Source: Chryseobacterium formosum (GTDB lineage Bacteria; Bacteroidota; Bacteroidia; Flavobacteriales; Weeksellaceae). From it: a stretch of DNA of 64,000 bases. The notes beneath the pieces are model-generated. The model worked only from the letters and a program-made list of their open reading frames with translations, did not search any database and was not told where the DNA came from. The stretch covers positions 310,001-374,000 of the forward strand of contig NZ_JAOVZW010000013.1 of the NCBI RefSeq assembly GCF_026460885.1. The letters run 5' to 3'. The position numbers were made by a program, and so were the translations under genes. Of this stretch, positions 35,040 to 44,179 are shown one piece after another; within the stretch, counting starts at the first letter, position 1; each line of letters opens with the position of its first letter.

Positions 35040-35648
35040 ATGGTTAACAATACTAGTATTAGAAAGATTTTATACAAATACAGATCACTAGATAATTTTG
35101 ATTTATTTTTGGATATTTTAATAAATAAAAGACTTTATGCAACAAAATATTCCTTGATGAATGATCCTATGGAAGGTTTATTTTTGTTCGAAAATGGTAC
35201 GATTCAAAGTGCAGTCAGAAAAAAGATTTACAATGAAAAGAATGATCTTAAAATTTGCTGTTTATCAGAGAATGAGGATAGCATGTTAATGTGGTCTCAT
35301 TATTCAAATAGTCATAAAGGTGTTATTTTGGAAGTGGAGGTTTCAGACTTAAATTATGATATTGTTAATGTCAAGTATGAAAATAATTTATCAACATACA
35401 ATGCTGATGTATCTGCAAAAACTATTCTTTCATCCAAGCTTATACATTGGGAATATGAGAAAGAAGTTAGAATTTTTCAAAAAAATGATCAAAATAAATA
35501 TATCAATGTAGAAATTAAAAGAATAATTTTAGGGAGAAGGATCAGTGAATTACATAAAATCCTAATACAAAAATTGGTGCTGAAAATTGATCGCAATATT
35601 ATTGTTAGTGAAATTCCTTACGAGGATTTTGAGTATTTAAAATTTTAA
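35040..35648 (+). CDS. DUF2971-family protein
   Basis: The 202-residue protein shows the family pattern: KYRSLDNFDLFLDILINKRL, then LMNDPMEG, then CLSENEDSMLMWSHYS, a helix-strand GVILEVE, WEYEKEVRIF and finally ILGRRIS. DUF2971 proteins are widespread, have no established biochemical role, and are often found in defence islands as accompanying genes. It follows the GmrSD-like gene by 132 bases on the same strand, so the two may work together, but no shared motif proves this. Confidence 0.8.
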   Translation: MVNNTSIRKILYKYRSLDNFDLFLDILINKRLYATKYSLMNDPMEGLFLFENGTIQSAVRKKIYNEKNDLKICCLSENEDSMLMWSHYSNSHKGVILEVEVSDLNYDIVNVKYENNLSTYNADVSAKTILSSKLIHWEYEKEVRIFQKNDQNKYINVEIKRIILGRRISELHKILIQKLVLKIDRNIIVSEIPYEDFEYLKF

Positions 35649-35997
35649 ATCTTTGTTCCTGACTTTTCTTATTCTATAAAATTTTAAAGTTAGAAGCCAT
35701 ACTGTTTTTATTTGAAAACAAGGTGTTAGAGTTTTCGTTTAATAATCCGAAGAAAAATTGTAGGGTGTTAAAAATGTTTTTGAGAGGAGTGGAAAGAGAC
35801 AGTAAATAAAGTTATTTATGGTAATTATCATTGCAAGTAAAAATGATAGTAAAAGACTTATCTTTAAATAAGCTTTATGATTTGTTCTGAGTTTTGTACA
35901 AACAGTAGATGTTTTTTTGATGTTTATGACGTATTGAAACAAAATATAAAACCTATTTATTGATTACAAAGTATCGTTGTGTGAGACTTAGTTATAT

Positions 35998-36870
35998 CTA
36001 ATATCTCGACCATTTTTTCAAATCTGTTCTGCGATCTTTTACGCGAATTCCAATTCTTTTGAATAACGATTTTTCAATTTCTACACCTATTTCTATTTCA
36101 TAAACTTCGCACATGTCTTTAAGATAATAGATTTCTGAATCAACAAATCCCCATCTTTCTTTTAGTAATTCAAATTCATTTTGATTTAGTTCTGCGGGCT
36201 TTTTGGAATTAAAAAATGAACTTAATTCGCTAAAAATTGTTGCAATATGCTCTTCAAACGATGAAACGTTTCCCTTTACAAATCTTTCCGCATAATCTCC
36301 TGCCGTTGGATTTTCATTATTTAATTTTTTGAATTCATGACCATAACTTATTGCCATTGTGAAAAATTCGACAATATCTACCTCGTAAGGTTCTCCCATG
36401 AGTTCTTTGAAATCTTTTACAAGATATTCATCCTCAAAATTATCACTACGTTTCTGATTGCAGTTTGAACACAATAATCTAATATTATGTTCTTCTGTCG
36501 CTCCACCTTTAGACCACGGGATTATATGGTCAAAATGAATATTTTCATCTAACACTGCATTTCCGCAACTACGACAAATTTGATTTTCTCTTTTTAAGAC
36601 TTTAAATTGAATAGTTCTTGGAATAGTCCGGGAAATTCTTCTTAATTCTTTTGTTTCCGTAAATGGTTCCGCAACGTAAAATACCGGACAGTAATGTCCG
36701 AAAATTCGACAACTTTTTTCGTCATTTTCAGTTTGAATAGGAAAATCTTCAACTAATGGACCGTAGGGACAATATTTTAGTTCCCAACAAGGTTTGCAGA
36801 CTGAAGAAACTCTTTTATTCCAATCTATTTTCTTTCCCCAAGTTAAGAAGAAATCGTCTGATTTATCCAT
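35998..36870 (-). CDS. HNH endonuclease with N-terminal Cys cluster
   Basis: The 290-residue protein carries an HNH core with zinc-binding pairs: ICRSC (C99, C102), HFDHIIPWSKGG (H112-D114-H115), EHN (N129) and CSNC (C134, C137). The N-terminal 65 residues hold five further Cys (25, 28, 34, 54, 61) in CKPCWELKYCPYGPLVE, resembling a zinc or iron-sulphur site, an unusual addition to an HNH protein. The C-terminal half is helical. HNH proteins cut DNA. Without a methylase next to it, this may be a modification-dependent or phage-triggered nuclease (inference). Confidence 0.82.
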   Translation of the reverse strand: MDKSDDFFLTWGKKIDWNKRVSSVCKPCWELKYCPYGPLVEDFPIQTENDEKSCRIFGHYCPVFYVAEPFTETKELRRISRTIPRTIQFKVLKRENQICRSCGNAVLDENIHFDHIIPWSKGGATEEHNIRLLCSNCNQKRSDNFEDEYLVKDFKELMGEPYEVDIVEFFTMAISYGHEFKKLNNENPTAGDYAERFVKGNVSSFEEHIATIFSELSSFFNSKKPAELNQNEFELLKERWGFVDSEIYYLKDMCEVYEIEIGVEIEKSLFKRIGIRVKDRRTDLKKWSRY

Positions 36871-37003
36871 AGTGCTATAATATGTTGATTTTTTTTTAAA
36901 AATCGTTTTTTGAGATTCAAATTATTCCGACACCCTTTGACTGTCTGTTTAAAAGAGACTATTATGGAAGGACTATTCACGGAAATGCGATGGATTTGGA
37001 AAA

Positions 37004-37723
37004 GTGTTTGTAGATTTGGACGAAGAACAAAAGATTATGAAAGAATTGAAAAAAAAAGGTAATGATTATCTTGTCGAATTAATCGGTGACGAAAATAAAT
37101 TTTTGGACTACTTTATTGATTCTATTTATTTTATCGACAACGAAACGATAATGAGGGAGTTCGATGTAATCAATGAAAATATTAAGAAGGAAGAAATTAA
37201 TATTGTAAGAAGGACTAAATCCAAAGTAGTGTATGTAGAAAAGCTAGAAGATGGCAGCTTTTCAAAAAAGCTTTCGGACGAGAAAAGAATTACAAAACTT
37301 TCGGACGAAAATAAATTATTTATAAGAGAGAACGACGATTTTATCAGAATAAAATTTGATTCAACCGGAAATTACAATCTTGTGAAAAAAATCAAAACCG
37401 AATTTGGTATTGATCTCAGTAAAGATTATAAAAACTATACCATAGCTCACTTGTCCGATAAACCCAGCACACCACTCAAGCATTCATTAGCAAACATTGT
37501 ATTGATACCTACGTTTTTGAATAAATTTCTGGATAATCGTGGAATTGTTTTAGGTACGCTAAATATCAATGTTCTTAAAGTTGTAAAGGCTATGATATTT
37601 TACAAGTTTGGAGAACCTGATATGTATGATACAATCAACGCCAAATATGAGCTGAATGAAAATGAAATTAAATTCATCACAGATTTTGATTTTGAGAAAC
37701 TAAATTTCTTAAAACGGCCGTAG
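37004..37723 (+). CDS. Hypothetical protein, uncertain start
   Basis: This is a soluble, charged protein of up to 239 residues. The frame opens after a TAA at 36950 and has no ATG before codon 12, so GTG 37004 (VFVDLDEEQK) or ATG 37037 (MKELKKKGNDY) must serve, or the true start was lost. Recognisable pieces are a Lys/Glu-rich helix and a C-terminal part with HSLANIVLIPTFLNKFLD. No catalytic motif. It is transcribed away from the HNH gene at 35998, so it may be its partner (regulator or inhibitor), without evidence from sequence. Confidence 0.55.
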   Translation: MFVDLDEEQKIMKELKKKGNDYLVELIGDENKFLDYFIDSIYFIDNETIMREFDVINENIKKEEINIVRRTKSKVVYVEKLEDGSFSKKLSDEKRITKLSDENKLFIRENDDFIRIKFDSTGNYNLVKKIKTEFGIDLSKDYKNYTIAHLSDKPSTPLKHSLANIVLIPTFLNKFLDNRGIVLGTLNINVLKVVKAMIFYKFGEPDMYDTINAKYELNENEIKFITDFDFEKLNFLKRP

Positions 37724-37739
37724 CTCAACAAAATGCTAT

Positions 37740-38640
37740 CTAGTTGTTCCTATCCAAAGCTTCCGTCCAAAATTTCTTCATTTTTTTCTTTAGCGTCTCC
37801 GGTTCTAAAACTTTTACTGACCAGCTTCTTTTCAGCACTTCCATGAGAAAATCTTCATTGGGTTTTACAAAGAACCGAAATTGAATTCTGTCCGGAGTTT
37901 CTGCCAGAATTTGTTGGGAGGAATGGATAGGATTTGCTTTCAGATAATGTCCGTCTCTGTGATCGAACTCAAGAATGATTTCTTCGGGATCACAATTCGT
38001 AAACATTCCGACAGCATGCTTGTAAGGGATTTTAAAATCTATTTGTTTCGGTTTAAAATTGCCTAGGATTTCAATTTTTTTTATTCTTTCCAGAGCATAA
38101 CTTTTAAAAGGAATTTCTGAATCGTCCGTTGCCAAAACATCCATTTAAAATCTTTTTGCTTAATTCTGTAAGGACAAATTTCCTTAAATTTTTCCTGTTC
38201 TGAAATGTAATCAAAATAAGATATCTTGATTTTTATATGATTTTGAACAACCTCTGAAATAACGTGAAAATATTCCAGTCTGGTATTAGCTCTGGTTTCT
38301 GGAAGAACATATCCCGGAAGCATCATATCTGCATTTAAAGAAGATAAAAAGATAGTAGAATTAAGAAGATCATTTTGGAAAACCCCTTCGAAATCAGTAA
38401 TGACTTTGTAACGGTTGTGCGGATCAACGTTAATTTCTACTTTCCAGGCATTTCTCAATGCACTGATGTCATGACCGAATGTTCTTATCGGATATTCATC
38501 TTTCTTAGAGAAGAAATTTCGGAATAAGCCTAAAATTTTTGCAGTACTTTTTCTCTGATTTCATCGATTTTCAAAGTTCCGTTATGCGCAAGAGTAGTTC
38601 TCAGCAATAAAGACATTCTTAAAACGGTCTTGTCAAATTT
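37740..38640 (-). pseudogene. WYL-domain transcriptional regulator, frameshifted
   Basis: Pieces in different minus frames give a WYL regulator in order: an N-terminal piece (FDKTVLRMSLLLRTTLAHNG, then KIDEIREKVLQK), a winged-helix remnant (SKKDEYPIRTFGHDISALRN), the WYL core (VISEVVQNHIKIKISYFDYI, then PYRIKQKDFKW) and, in a third frame, VLATDDSEIPFKSYALERIK with the C-terminal WCX part. Adding one T after TGG at about 38140 restores KWYVLATDD. An earlier frameshift near 38535 separates the first pieces. WYL proteins are regulators of defence genes and bind oligonucleotides or nucleotides. Inactive as it stands. Confidence 0.78.
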
Positions 38641-38722
38641 TTTCTTTCAAATATAGTAGAAATATTGGGGTGTCGTCTTGTAAATTTTTCGTATTTTCTT
38701 TCTAAAAATCACAAGTGATTTT

Positions 38723-40177
38723 TTACAAAAACAGTTGGAAGCGCATCCCTAAATTTTGATTAACCGGTATGATCTTCGAAGAGTTTCCGGTTGCAACTAA
38801 ACTATGTATAACATCCGCAGATGGATGTTTGTGTATGTTGCCAATTCCATAATTAATAAAACAGTTTTGTATGGATCTCAAGTGTGAATGCAGATTACCG
38901 TCACTGTTTTTTTCCGATCCGTGATGGGGAATTTGGAAAAGCCAGAAATCGCCCCAATATCTTTCATAATGACTTATAAATGGATTAATATCATCTTTCT
39001 CTAGCAGAAAACTATCGGACGTCAATAATGCGTTCGGAAAAATAAACTGATGTTTTTCCATCACTGACCTGAGAAATCGGTGATAAGGTGTCATCAATGC
39101 TGTTTCAATTCTAGAGGCTACAAATTTGTGGATTGTGTTAACTGTCACATCTCCGTCTAGAAAATAATAATTTTCATTTCTTCTTTAATCTCTGCCTAAC
39201 TTCAAGATGGCGGGCATATTTCTATGGAGTAGAGAAAGCGCAGTAGTGTTTGAATCTTCCAACTTGATACCTTTTATTTTAGTCTTCCTCTTAGCTTTGA
39301 GAAAAATCGATTCTATATCTTTCCCTGACGTAATTTCTTTAACGGTCTCAATAATTTCATTTAACAATTCATCTTTTGGTAGCTTTGAATCAATTTTAAA
39401 TTCCTCATAAAACAATCTAACAACCTCTTCATAGTAGGCTCTTTCGTTCTCTGTAACTTTTCTGCGGTAAAAAATAAACTCCATTAAAACGGCTTCTTCA
39501 GCACACACAATTCCATTTTCAGAATCAAAAACTTTATAACCCTTTACATCTGTATTTGATGTGGTTGGGTTTTCACTTGGGGTGATCGGTTCTTTATTTT
39601 TAAAACTAAACTCGAACCTTTTTTCCGGATTATCAGTATTAAAATCTCTAGATTCATCACTAATCTGATCTCTATCCAAAGGTCCGGTTGGATCTGATTC
39701 TATGAGAAAAACCTCCGAGTTGCCATCAAGATTATCGTTTAGGGTTCCGAAGGGATCTATCGCAAATCTGATAAAGAAATCATCTTCTGATTGACCCGGA
39801 TCGCGGGTAAATTGTTTTAGTACCAAGAATAAACGCTCTTCATAAGTCAGAAAAGGCATCACTAATTTTTTTATTTTAATTTTTCCATTTAATAAGTTTC
39901 CGATTTGATTAACATGATCCTGATGGAAGTGAGATATTACTAGTAGATCAATGATTTTGTATTTCAAGAAATCATCGTCACGATAAATATTAATTTCCGA
40001 CTGATATGCACCGGAAGTAACACTCCCGCAATCAAAAACCATTCGAAATTTAACTTTGTTTTTGTGCGAAATCTTTCCGCTATAAAATAATCCTTGGCCT
40101 ACAGGGTGGATAATAAATTCTTGATTTAAATTATGCATCGTTATGTAATTTTTGACAATCTCGTCAGAGCTTAACAT
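38723..40177 (-). pseudogene. Metallo-beta-lactamase-fold hydrolase (ComEC-like), in-frame TAA
   Basis: One frame of 485 codons is interrupted by a single TAA at 39185-39187. The first part (330 residues from ATG 40177) has VISHFHQDHVNQI, the HxHxDH zinc motif of the metallo-beta-lactamase fold. After the stop it resumes with RRNENYYFLDGDVTVNTIHK and contains LFQIPHHGSEKN, the second zinc-site segment of ComEC/Rec2-type hydrolases, so both halves of the active site exist. A CAA to TAA change would explain it. Such MBL proteins act as nucleases or nucleotide hydrolases and are frequent in defence islands. The adjacent WYL gene is also broken, so the pair was probably a regulator-effector unit that has been lost. 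Confidence 0.8.
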
Positions 40178-40395
40178 GATTCCATTGAATGGGAATGTTT
40201 AAAGATAATGATTAAATCTGTTTTTACTGAACAAGTAGCTTAGATCGATTATTAAACTATATCAATGGATTTTTCAAATTGACAGCTATGTTAGCTCAAT
40301 TGTATAAAGAAAAAAAAGGTCTAATTTTTAAACTACTTATAATATATTGAACTTTTCTTTATACGCCGATTAATATATATATATTATTTGTAAGG

Positions 40396-42078
40396 TTACT
40401 CTATTATTTTGATTATACTACTCGTTAACTTTATGGATTTCAAATATTTATTATAGTCTTTAATTTCTTCCAGTGCTTCCGCTATATTTAATTCATCTTC
40501 ATTACTAAACTTTAGTTTTTCTAAGATATGTTGTATTTTATTATGATCAACATTTCTGAAAATATCTTGAACTTCGTTTAATTGCATAAAGTACCATCCC
40601 GATACATCAATGTAATGTCCACTATACCCAATAAATTTTAATATTAATAAACTTAAAAGATTGTGTAATTTGAGTGTATTGGCGTTAATTTCCTCTTTCC
40701 AATTTGAATCAATTGGAACTCCTCCATGCAAATAATTGTTTCTTTGTTGTAAAACAGTCAAATCATCATTATCAAGAGTTATTCCGTACAATTCAAAAGG
40801 TTTTACTAGTTTATCTCTATTAGTAGGACTATTTAAATTATTAATTTTATTGGTTAAAATTTTAAAACCTTTAGGATCTATTTCATTTCTGTATTTTTCT
40901 AGAAGATTTAATTGTTCTTCTCTAAATCTTTTGGATACTGCATTATCTTGGATTGGCTTAAAAATTTCTTGATTTTGATTTTTTAAAAACTCTGTGATAG
41001 TTTCAATAGCTACAGAATAAAGAGCACCTTTTTGAATGGGATCTGATAAATTACCTGTGGTAACTACAAGTTCAAGTGTTCGTAGAAGTTCGGGATGGGA
41101 TGAAACTTTTTCACAGAATACCGAAAACAATTTTGAATCAAACATTGTGTGATATTTTGCTAAATCCTTTTGTTCCTGTTCGCTTCTATTTTTAAATGTC
41201 TGAAAGAAAAATGTAGGGTTAATTACTTGATTTTTTGATATTATTGAAGGTGACTCCAAAACATATTCATAATCATCTATTGTTTCGAAATTTTCTTCAT
41301 TAGATAAAATGTAAGCAACTTCATCTTTATAGAACTTTCCTGATAAAAAGGCAAAGCACAATCTAATGATATAGGAGTATGTTTTAAAATCATCTAAATC
41401 AATTTTATCTACTGAGTCAATAATCATTGAATTGAGAGGCTCTAAAGCATAAAAATCAAATTTATAACCATTTATAGTTACATCAACTGACATTCCTTTA
41501 GTTGAATGAAATGGTAAACCCATTAGTGATTTTTGATAAAACCAGCTTTCATCATCAAATTTCAAATGATTTCCTTCAAATTTTAAAATATCTGTCGGAT
41601 AGGTTAGGTCGATATCACTTGTTCTAATAACCAGTCTTGTATAACTAGGTTTTGGACTTGTCTGAAATGTTTTAAGATTATTTAGAATTCCATTAAGATA
41701 TTGTGGTTTAGTTGGAAACTCTGTTTTAAAATTTATTACAGAATCTATGTTGGTATAGAGAAAGTCGCCTTCTCTAATAATAGTTAACGCTTTATCCAAT
41801 CCGTAACTTTCTTTATATCTAACACCCCCGATATCTAAAATTTCATCAAGTTTAATTTGAAAAGACAGACCTTGCTCCCTACTATTTAAAATCTCAAGCG
41901 GAAAATATTGTTGAACCACTTTATTGTCAACAGTAGTATATAGAAGTTGAATTTCAAACTCTCCTCCTAATGCTAACTTTCTTAAACACTTTACTGTTGG
42001 AATAAAATTTTTAAGTTTTGCAGATTCCATTATTTTTTTTTCAGAATCTAAGACGGGTCTAATAAATGGTTTTTTCAA
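40396..42078 (-). CDS. Large protein with HEPN-type R-N-x(3)-H motif
   Basis: A protein of up to 560 residues (frame begins at TTG 42078; the first ATG, 42030, would shorten it by 16 residues). The N-terminal 330 residues are strand-rich (VNFKTEF, TRLVIRTSDIDLTYPTDILK), and the C-terminal part is helical and contains LQQRNNYLHGG, fitting the HEPN RNase motif Rx4-6H (R446, H451 counting from 42078). That layout, a long beta N-terminal domain plus a HEPN-like C-terminus, recalls the abortive-infection protein ApeA. The gene follows the 42108 gene on the same strand by 30 bases. A role in phage defence by RNA cleavage is inferred. Confidence 0.6.
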   Translation of the reverse strand: MKKPFIRPVLDSEKKIMESAKLKNFIPTVKCLRKLALGGEFEIQLLYTTVDNKVVQQYFPLEILNSREQGLSFQIKLDEILDIGGVRYKESYGLDKALTIIREGDFLYTNIDSVINFKTEFPTKPQYLNGILNNLKTFQTSPKPSYTRLVIRTSDIDLTYPTDILKFEGNHLKFDDESWFYQKSLMGLPFHSTKGMSVDVTINGYKFDFYALEPLNSMIIDSVDKIDLDDFKTYSYIIRLCFAFLSGKFYKDEVAYILSNEENFETIDDYEYVLESPSIISKNQVINPTFFFQTFKNRSEQEQKDLAKYHTMFDSKLFSVFCEKVSSHPELLRTLELVVTTGNLSDPIQKGALYSVAIETITEFLKNQNQEIFKPIQDNAVSKRFREEQLNLLEKYRNEIDPKGFKILTNKINNLNSPTNRDKLVKPFELYGITLDNDDLTVLQQRNNYLHGGVPIDSNWKEEINANTLKLHNLLSLLILKFIGYSGHYIDVSGWYFMQLNEVQDIFRNVDHNKIQHILEKLKFSNEDELNIAEALEEIKDYNKYLKSIKLTSSIIKIIE

Positions 42079-42107
42079 TTTTTTAAATATTAATATTGTA
42101 CGCTATA

Positions 42108-42965
42108 TTATTGTTCTTTAGTTGCAAAAGAATTCCAGAAATCGATTATATATTTTGTTTTATCATCGAATCTTTCATAGATTTCCTTAGATTCCTCAAA
42201 TTTTTGTAAAAATAAATTTATAAGAACGCAATTAATAATTCTGATATTATTTAAGGTAGAAGTTAAATTATCTATTGCTATTTGACTTGCTATATTTAAG
42301 TTCATTTGCTTCAATTGCATTATTGAAACAAATTCAGAATGAGCATAATTAGAATAAAGTTTGTAATAACCATCGAGTAATTTAGTATTTATACTGCTTT
42401 TGCTAAGTAAATCAGACCAACTTATTGTTCTTGGAATTCCGTAAGCATCCAATTTCCAAATTTGATTTTTTGATAATTGAGAGTAAAATTGTGATGCTTT
42501 AACTTCTTTTTTTAGTTTGTCAATTTCTTCTTTTTCTGATTCTATTTTTGCAGAATGGATTTGATTAATATCGTTGATTGGTTGTTGTCTCATCATAAAA
42601 CCCGCTATTTTCCATAATTTAAATCGGAAATTCCTTTCTTCTTGCGAGATATCATTAACGAACAGATATTCAATTGTTAGAAAACATTCGATGATAGTTC
42701 TCGCAACAACGTATAATGATGAAATATCAATAATTTGAATTTCTTTGTCAAGCACTTTTAAATTTTGACCATTTGCCAGTTGCAGCCCGGTGTTTGTTGC
42801 GAGTAAAATTTTGATATTTAAAGTTTCAATATAAGCTTCACCAAAATCAAGGTTAGGATTTATTTCATTTTTATATAATTGAATTAAATCTGCTAATATT
42901 TTTGCAGTAAGATCCAAATGATTTTTAATAGTGAGCAAATCAGTTGAAGCAGTCTCTAAAAGCAT
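42108..42965 (-). CDS. DUF5677-like helical protein, partner of the HEPN-motif gene
   Basis: The 285-residue all-helical protein has SLYVVARTIIECFLTIEYLF and later YYKLYSNYAHSEF, which agree with the DUF5677 family pattern (R-x-x-x-E then Y-x-x-YS-x-x-AH). This family is considered HEPN-related. With the next gene it forms a two-gene unit and is preceded on the minus strand by TAATTTTG (43028-43035), a full match to the -7 consensus, although no TTG is found at the expected distance. Its function is unproved; by context it is a second component of a possible RNA-targeting defence pair. Confidence 0.55.
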   Translation of the reverse strand: MLLETASTDLLTIKNHLDLTAKILADLIQLYKNEINPNLDFGEAYIETLNIKILLATNTGLQLANGQNLKVLDKEIQIIDISSLYVVARTIIECFLTIEYLFVNDISQEERNFRFKLWKIAGFMMRQQPINDINQIHSAKIESEKEEIDKLKKEVKASQFYSQLSKNQIWKLDAYGIPRTISWSDLLSKSSINTKLLDGYYKLYSNYAHSEFVSIMQLKQMNLNIASQIAIDNLTSTLNNIRIINCVLINLFLQKFEESKEIYERFDDKTKYIIDFWNSFATKEQ

Positions 42966-43194
42966 TTCAATTTTTATTTTTGTCCGTCATTTTGTTGAAA
43001 TATTATAAGTGTATAATTAACTTGATACAAAATTACAATCCAGCTACGCAATCTATCTGCGCAACTTTTTTTTTATTGATATTTTTTATCTCGTCATCTG
43101 TAAAATTGCTGATATTTAATTTGCGGACGGTAGCTTTTTATTTTATAAACTAACAACAAATTTTCATAAAACAGTTGCTTTTGAGGTCATCCAA

Positions 43195-43417
43195 TTTTCT
43201 ATAGCAAATATATTCCGTTGTCCCTGCAGAAAAAAATCTTTTTGGGTATCCGGAATCAAGGATTCCAGAACCTCCGCAAAAAGATTTCAAGCTTCATGAA
43301 TGTTCTTTCTTATTGTTTTCAAGGTATTGATTGCAGTTTTCCTTGTGCCTGCCTGAATGGTTATCTGCATAGAAAAAGTCAGAAACCTCACAAGATGCAA
43401 TTGCAGTTCATTGAAAT
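43195..43417 (+). repeat. 224-bp dispersed repeat, copy 2 (one base shorter)
   Basis: It is nearly identical to 11860-12083 and in the same orientation. The former reading frame FSIANIFRCPCRKKSFWVSG breaks at CAAGCTTCATGA, where one base is missing compared with copy 1, and resumes in another frame (NVLSYCFQGIDCSFPCACLN). The two copies are 31 kb apart as direct repeats. They lie near the left and right parts of the accessory region, so unequal recombination could remove everything between. Confidence 0.75.
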
Positions 43418-43440
43418 TTTGATCCTTATTATTCTCTTGG

Positions 43441-43565
43441 TATAAATTATCTCATCAGATGTTGGTTAAAATCGATTGATCAGATTCTTTTATAAATCGA
43501 TTAATCAAATTCTTATGTAAACCACTTCGTCAGATGTTAGTATAAATCAATTTATCAGATGATAT
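43441..43565 (+). repeat. Five degenerate tandem 25-bp repeats
   Basis: Units start at 43441, 43466, 43491, 43516 and 43541, each exactly 25 bp: TATAAATTATCTCATCAGAT..., TTAAAATCGATTGATCAGAT..., TATAAATCGATTAATCAAAT..., TGTAAACCACTTCGTCAGAT..., TATAAATCAATTTATCAGAT... Consensus TATAAATCnATTnATCAGAT plus five loose bases. No spacers exist, so it is not a CRISPR array. Each unit has AT-rich flanks around a short imperfect dyad (AATCGATT in units 2 and 3). A site for a protein that binds in phase every 2.4 helix turns is possible. Confidence 0.8.
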
Positions 43566-43645
43566 GACCAAGTAAAAGATAAGAAAAGTCAAAGTTTCCT
43601 TCAAGCTGCAATTCACTGGTTTTTAATGTAAGTGCGGGAAAAACA
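43555..43645 (+). repeat. 90-bp dispersed repeat, copy 3
   Basis: Starts inside the fifth 25-bp unit and runs to GTGCGGGAAAAACAG. It closely matches 16466-16557. It ends 29 bases before the RadC gene, with a short GC-richer leader (CTCCGCCGTACTCGGAGCAGG) between, so the repeat may form part of the RadC gene's upstream control region. Confidence 0.65.
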
Positions 43646-43674
43646 GGTCTCCGCCGTACTCGGAGCAGGAAATT

Positions 43675-44118
43675 ATGAAATGCAATATTGTGAACGAAAT
43701 TAAATTGAGCTACTCAGGAAAGGGAAATTGTGAAAGGTCTATATCATCTTCAACTGATGCAGTGGATGTTTTCAGGGAACATTTTGATGCGGAGGAAATG
43801 GACTACAGGGAATCTTTCTTTGCGCTGTACCTGAATCAGGCGAATAAGGTATTGGGAATTAAGAAAATATCGGAATGCGGGATTTCTTCGACATTGGTAG
43901 ATGTCAGAATTATTATGCAGGCGGCACTTCTTTGCAATGCTTCGGGGATCATTGTTTCCCACAATCATCCTTCGGGAAATTTGAAGCCGTCAAGTTGTGA
44001 TATTAAAATGACCGCACAGATCAAAGAGGCTGCAAAAATTTTGAGTATGTCGTTGCTGGATCACGTGGTTTTAACGTCGGATTCTCATTTCTCATTTGCG
44101 GATAATGCGATGATCTGA
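43675..44118 (+). CDS. RadC-like JAB/MPN-domain protein
   Basis: The 147-residue protein has the full JAMM signature: SHNHPSGNLKPSSCDIKMT (HxH-x-P-S-G ... S-x-x-D) and the downstream LLDHVVLTSDSHFSFAD. It is the short RadC type made only of the JAB domain, common on Bacteroidota mobile elements and islands, where its role is unknown; the old link to DNA repair is not supported. It precedes a DUF3945-type gene by 61 bases, the usual pairing in these elements. The protein lacks the helix-hairpin-helix N-terminus of full-length RadC. Confidence 0.88.
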   Translation: MKCNIVNEIKLSYSGKGNCERSISSSTDAVDVFREHFDAEEMDYRESFFALYLNQANKVLGIKKISECGISSTLVDVRIIMQAALLCNASGIIVSHNHPSGNLKPSSCDIKMTAQIKEAAKILSMSLLDHVVLTSDSHFSFADNAMI

Positions 44119-44179
44119 GTAGTAAAATAATAAGCAATCAAATAAATAATAGTATCAAATAATATCTAAAATAATCGTC

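Noticed and set aside
43218..43445. 75-codon plus-strand frame inside the 43.2-kb repeat
   Set aside because: It is half in and half out of the frame preserved in the other copy at 11.9 kb; the copies differ by one base, so this is a decayed repeat and not a gene.
43441..43565. CRISPR array
   Set aside because: Repeats are tandem without spacers and degenerate; no cas gene lies nearby.
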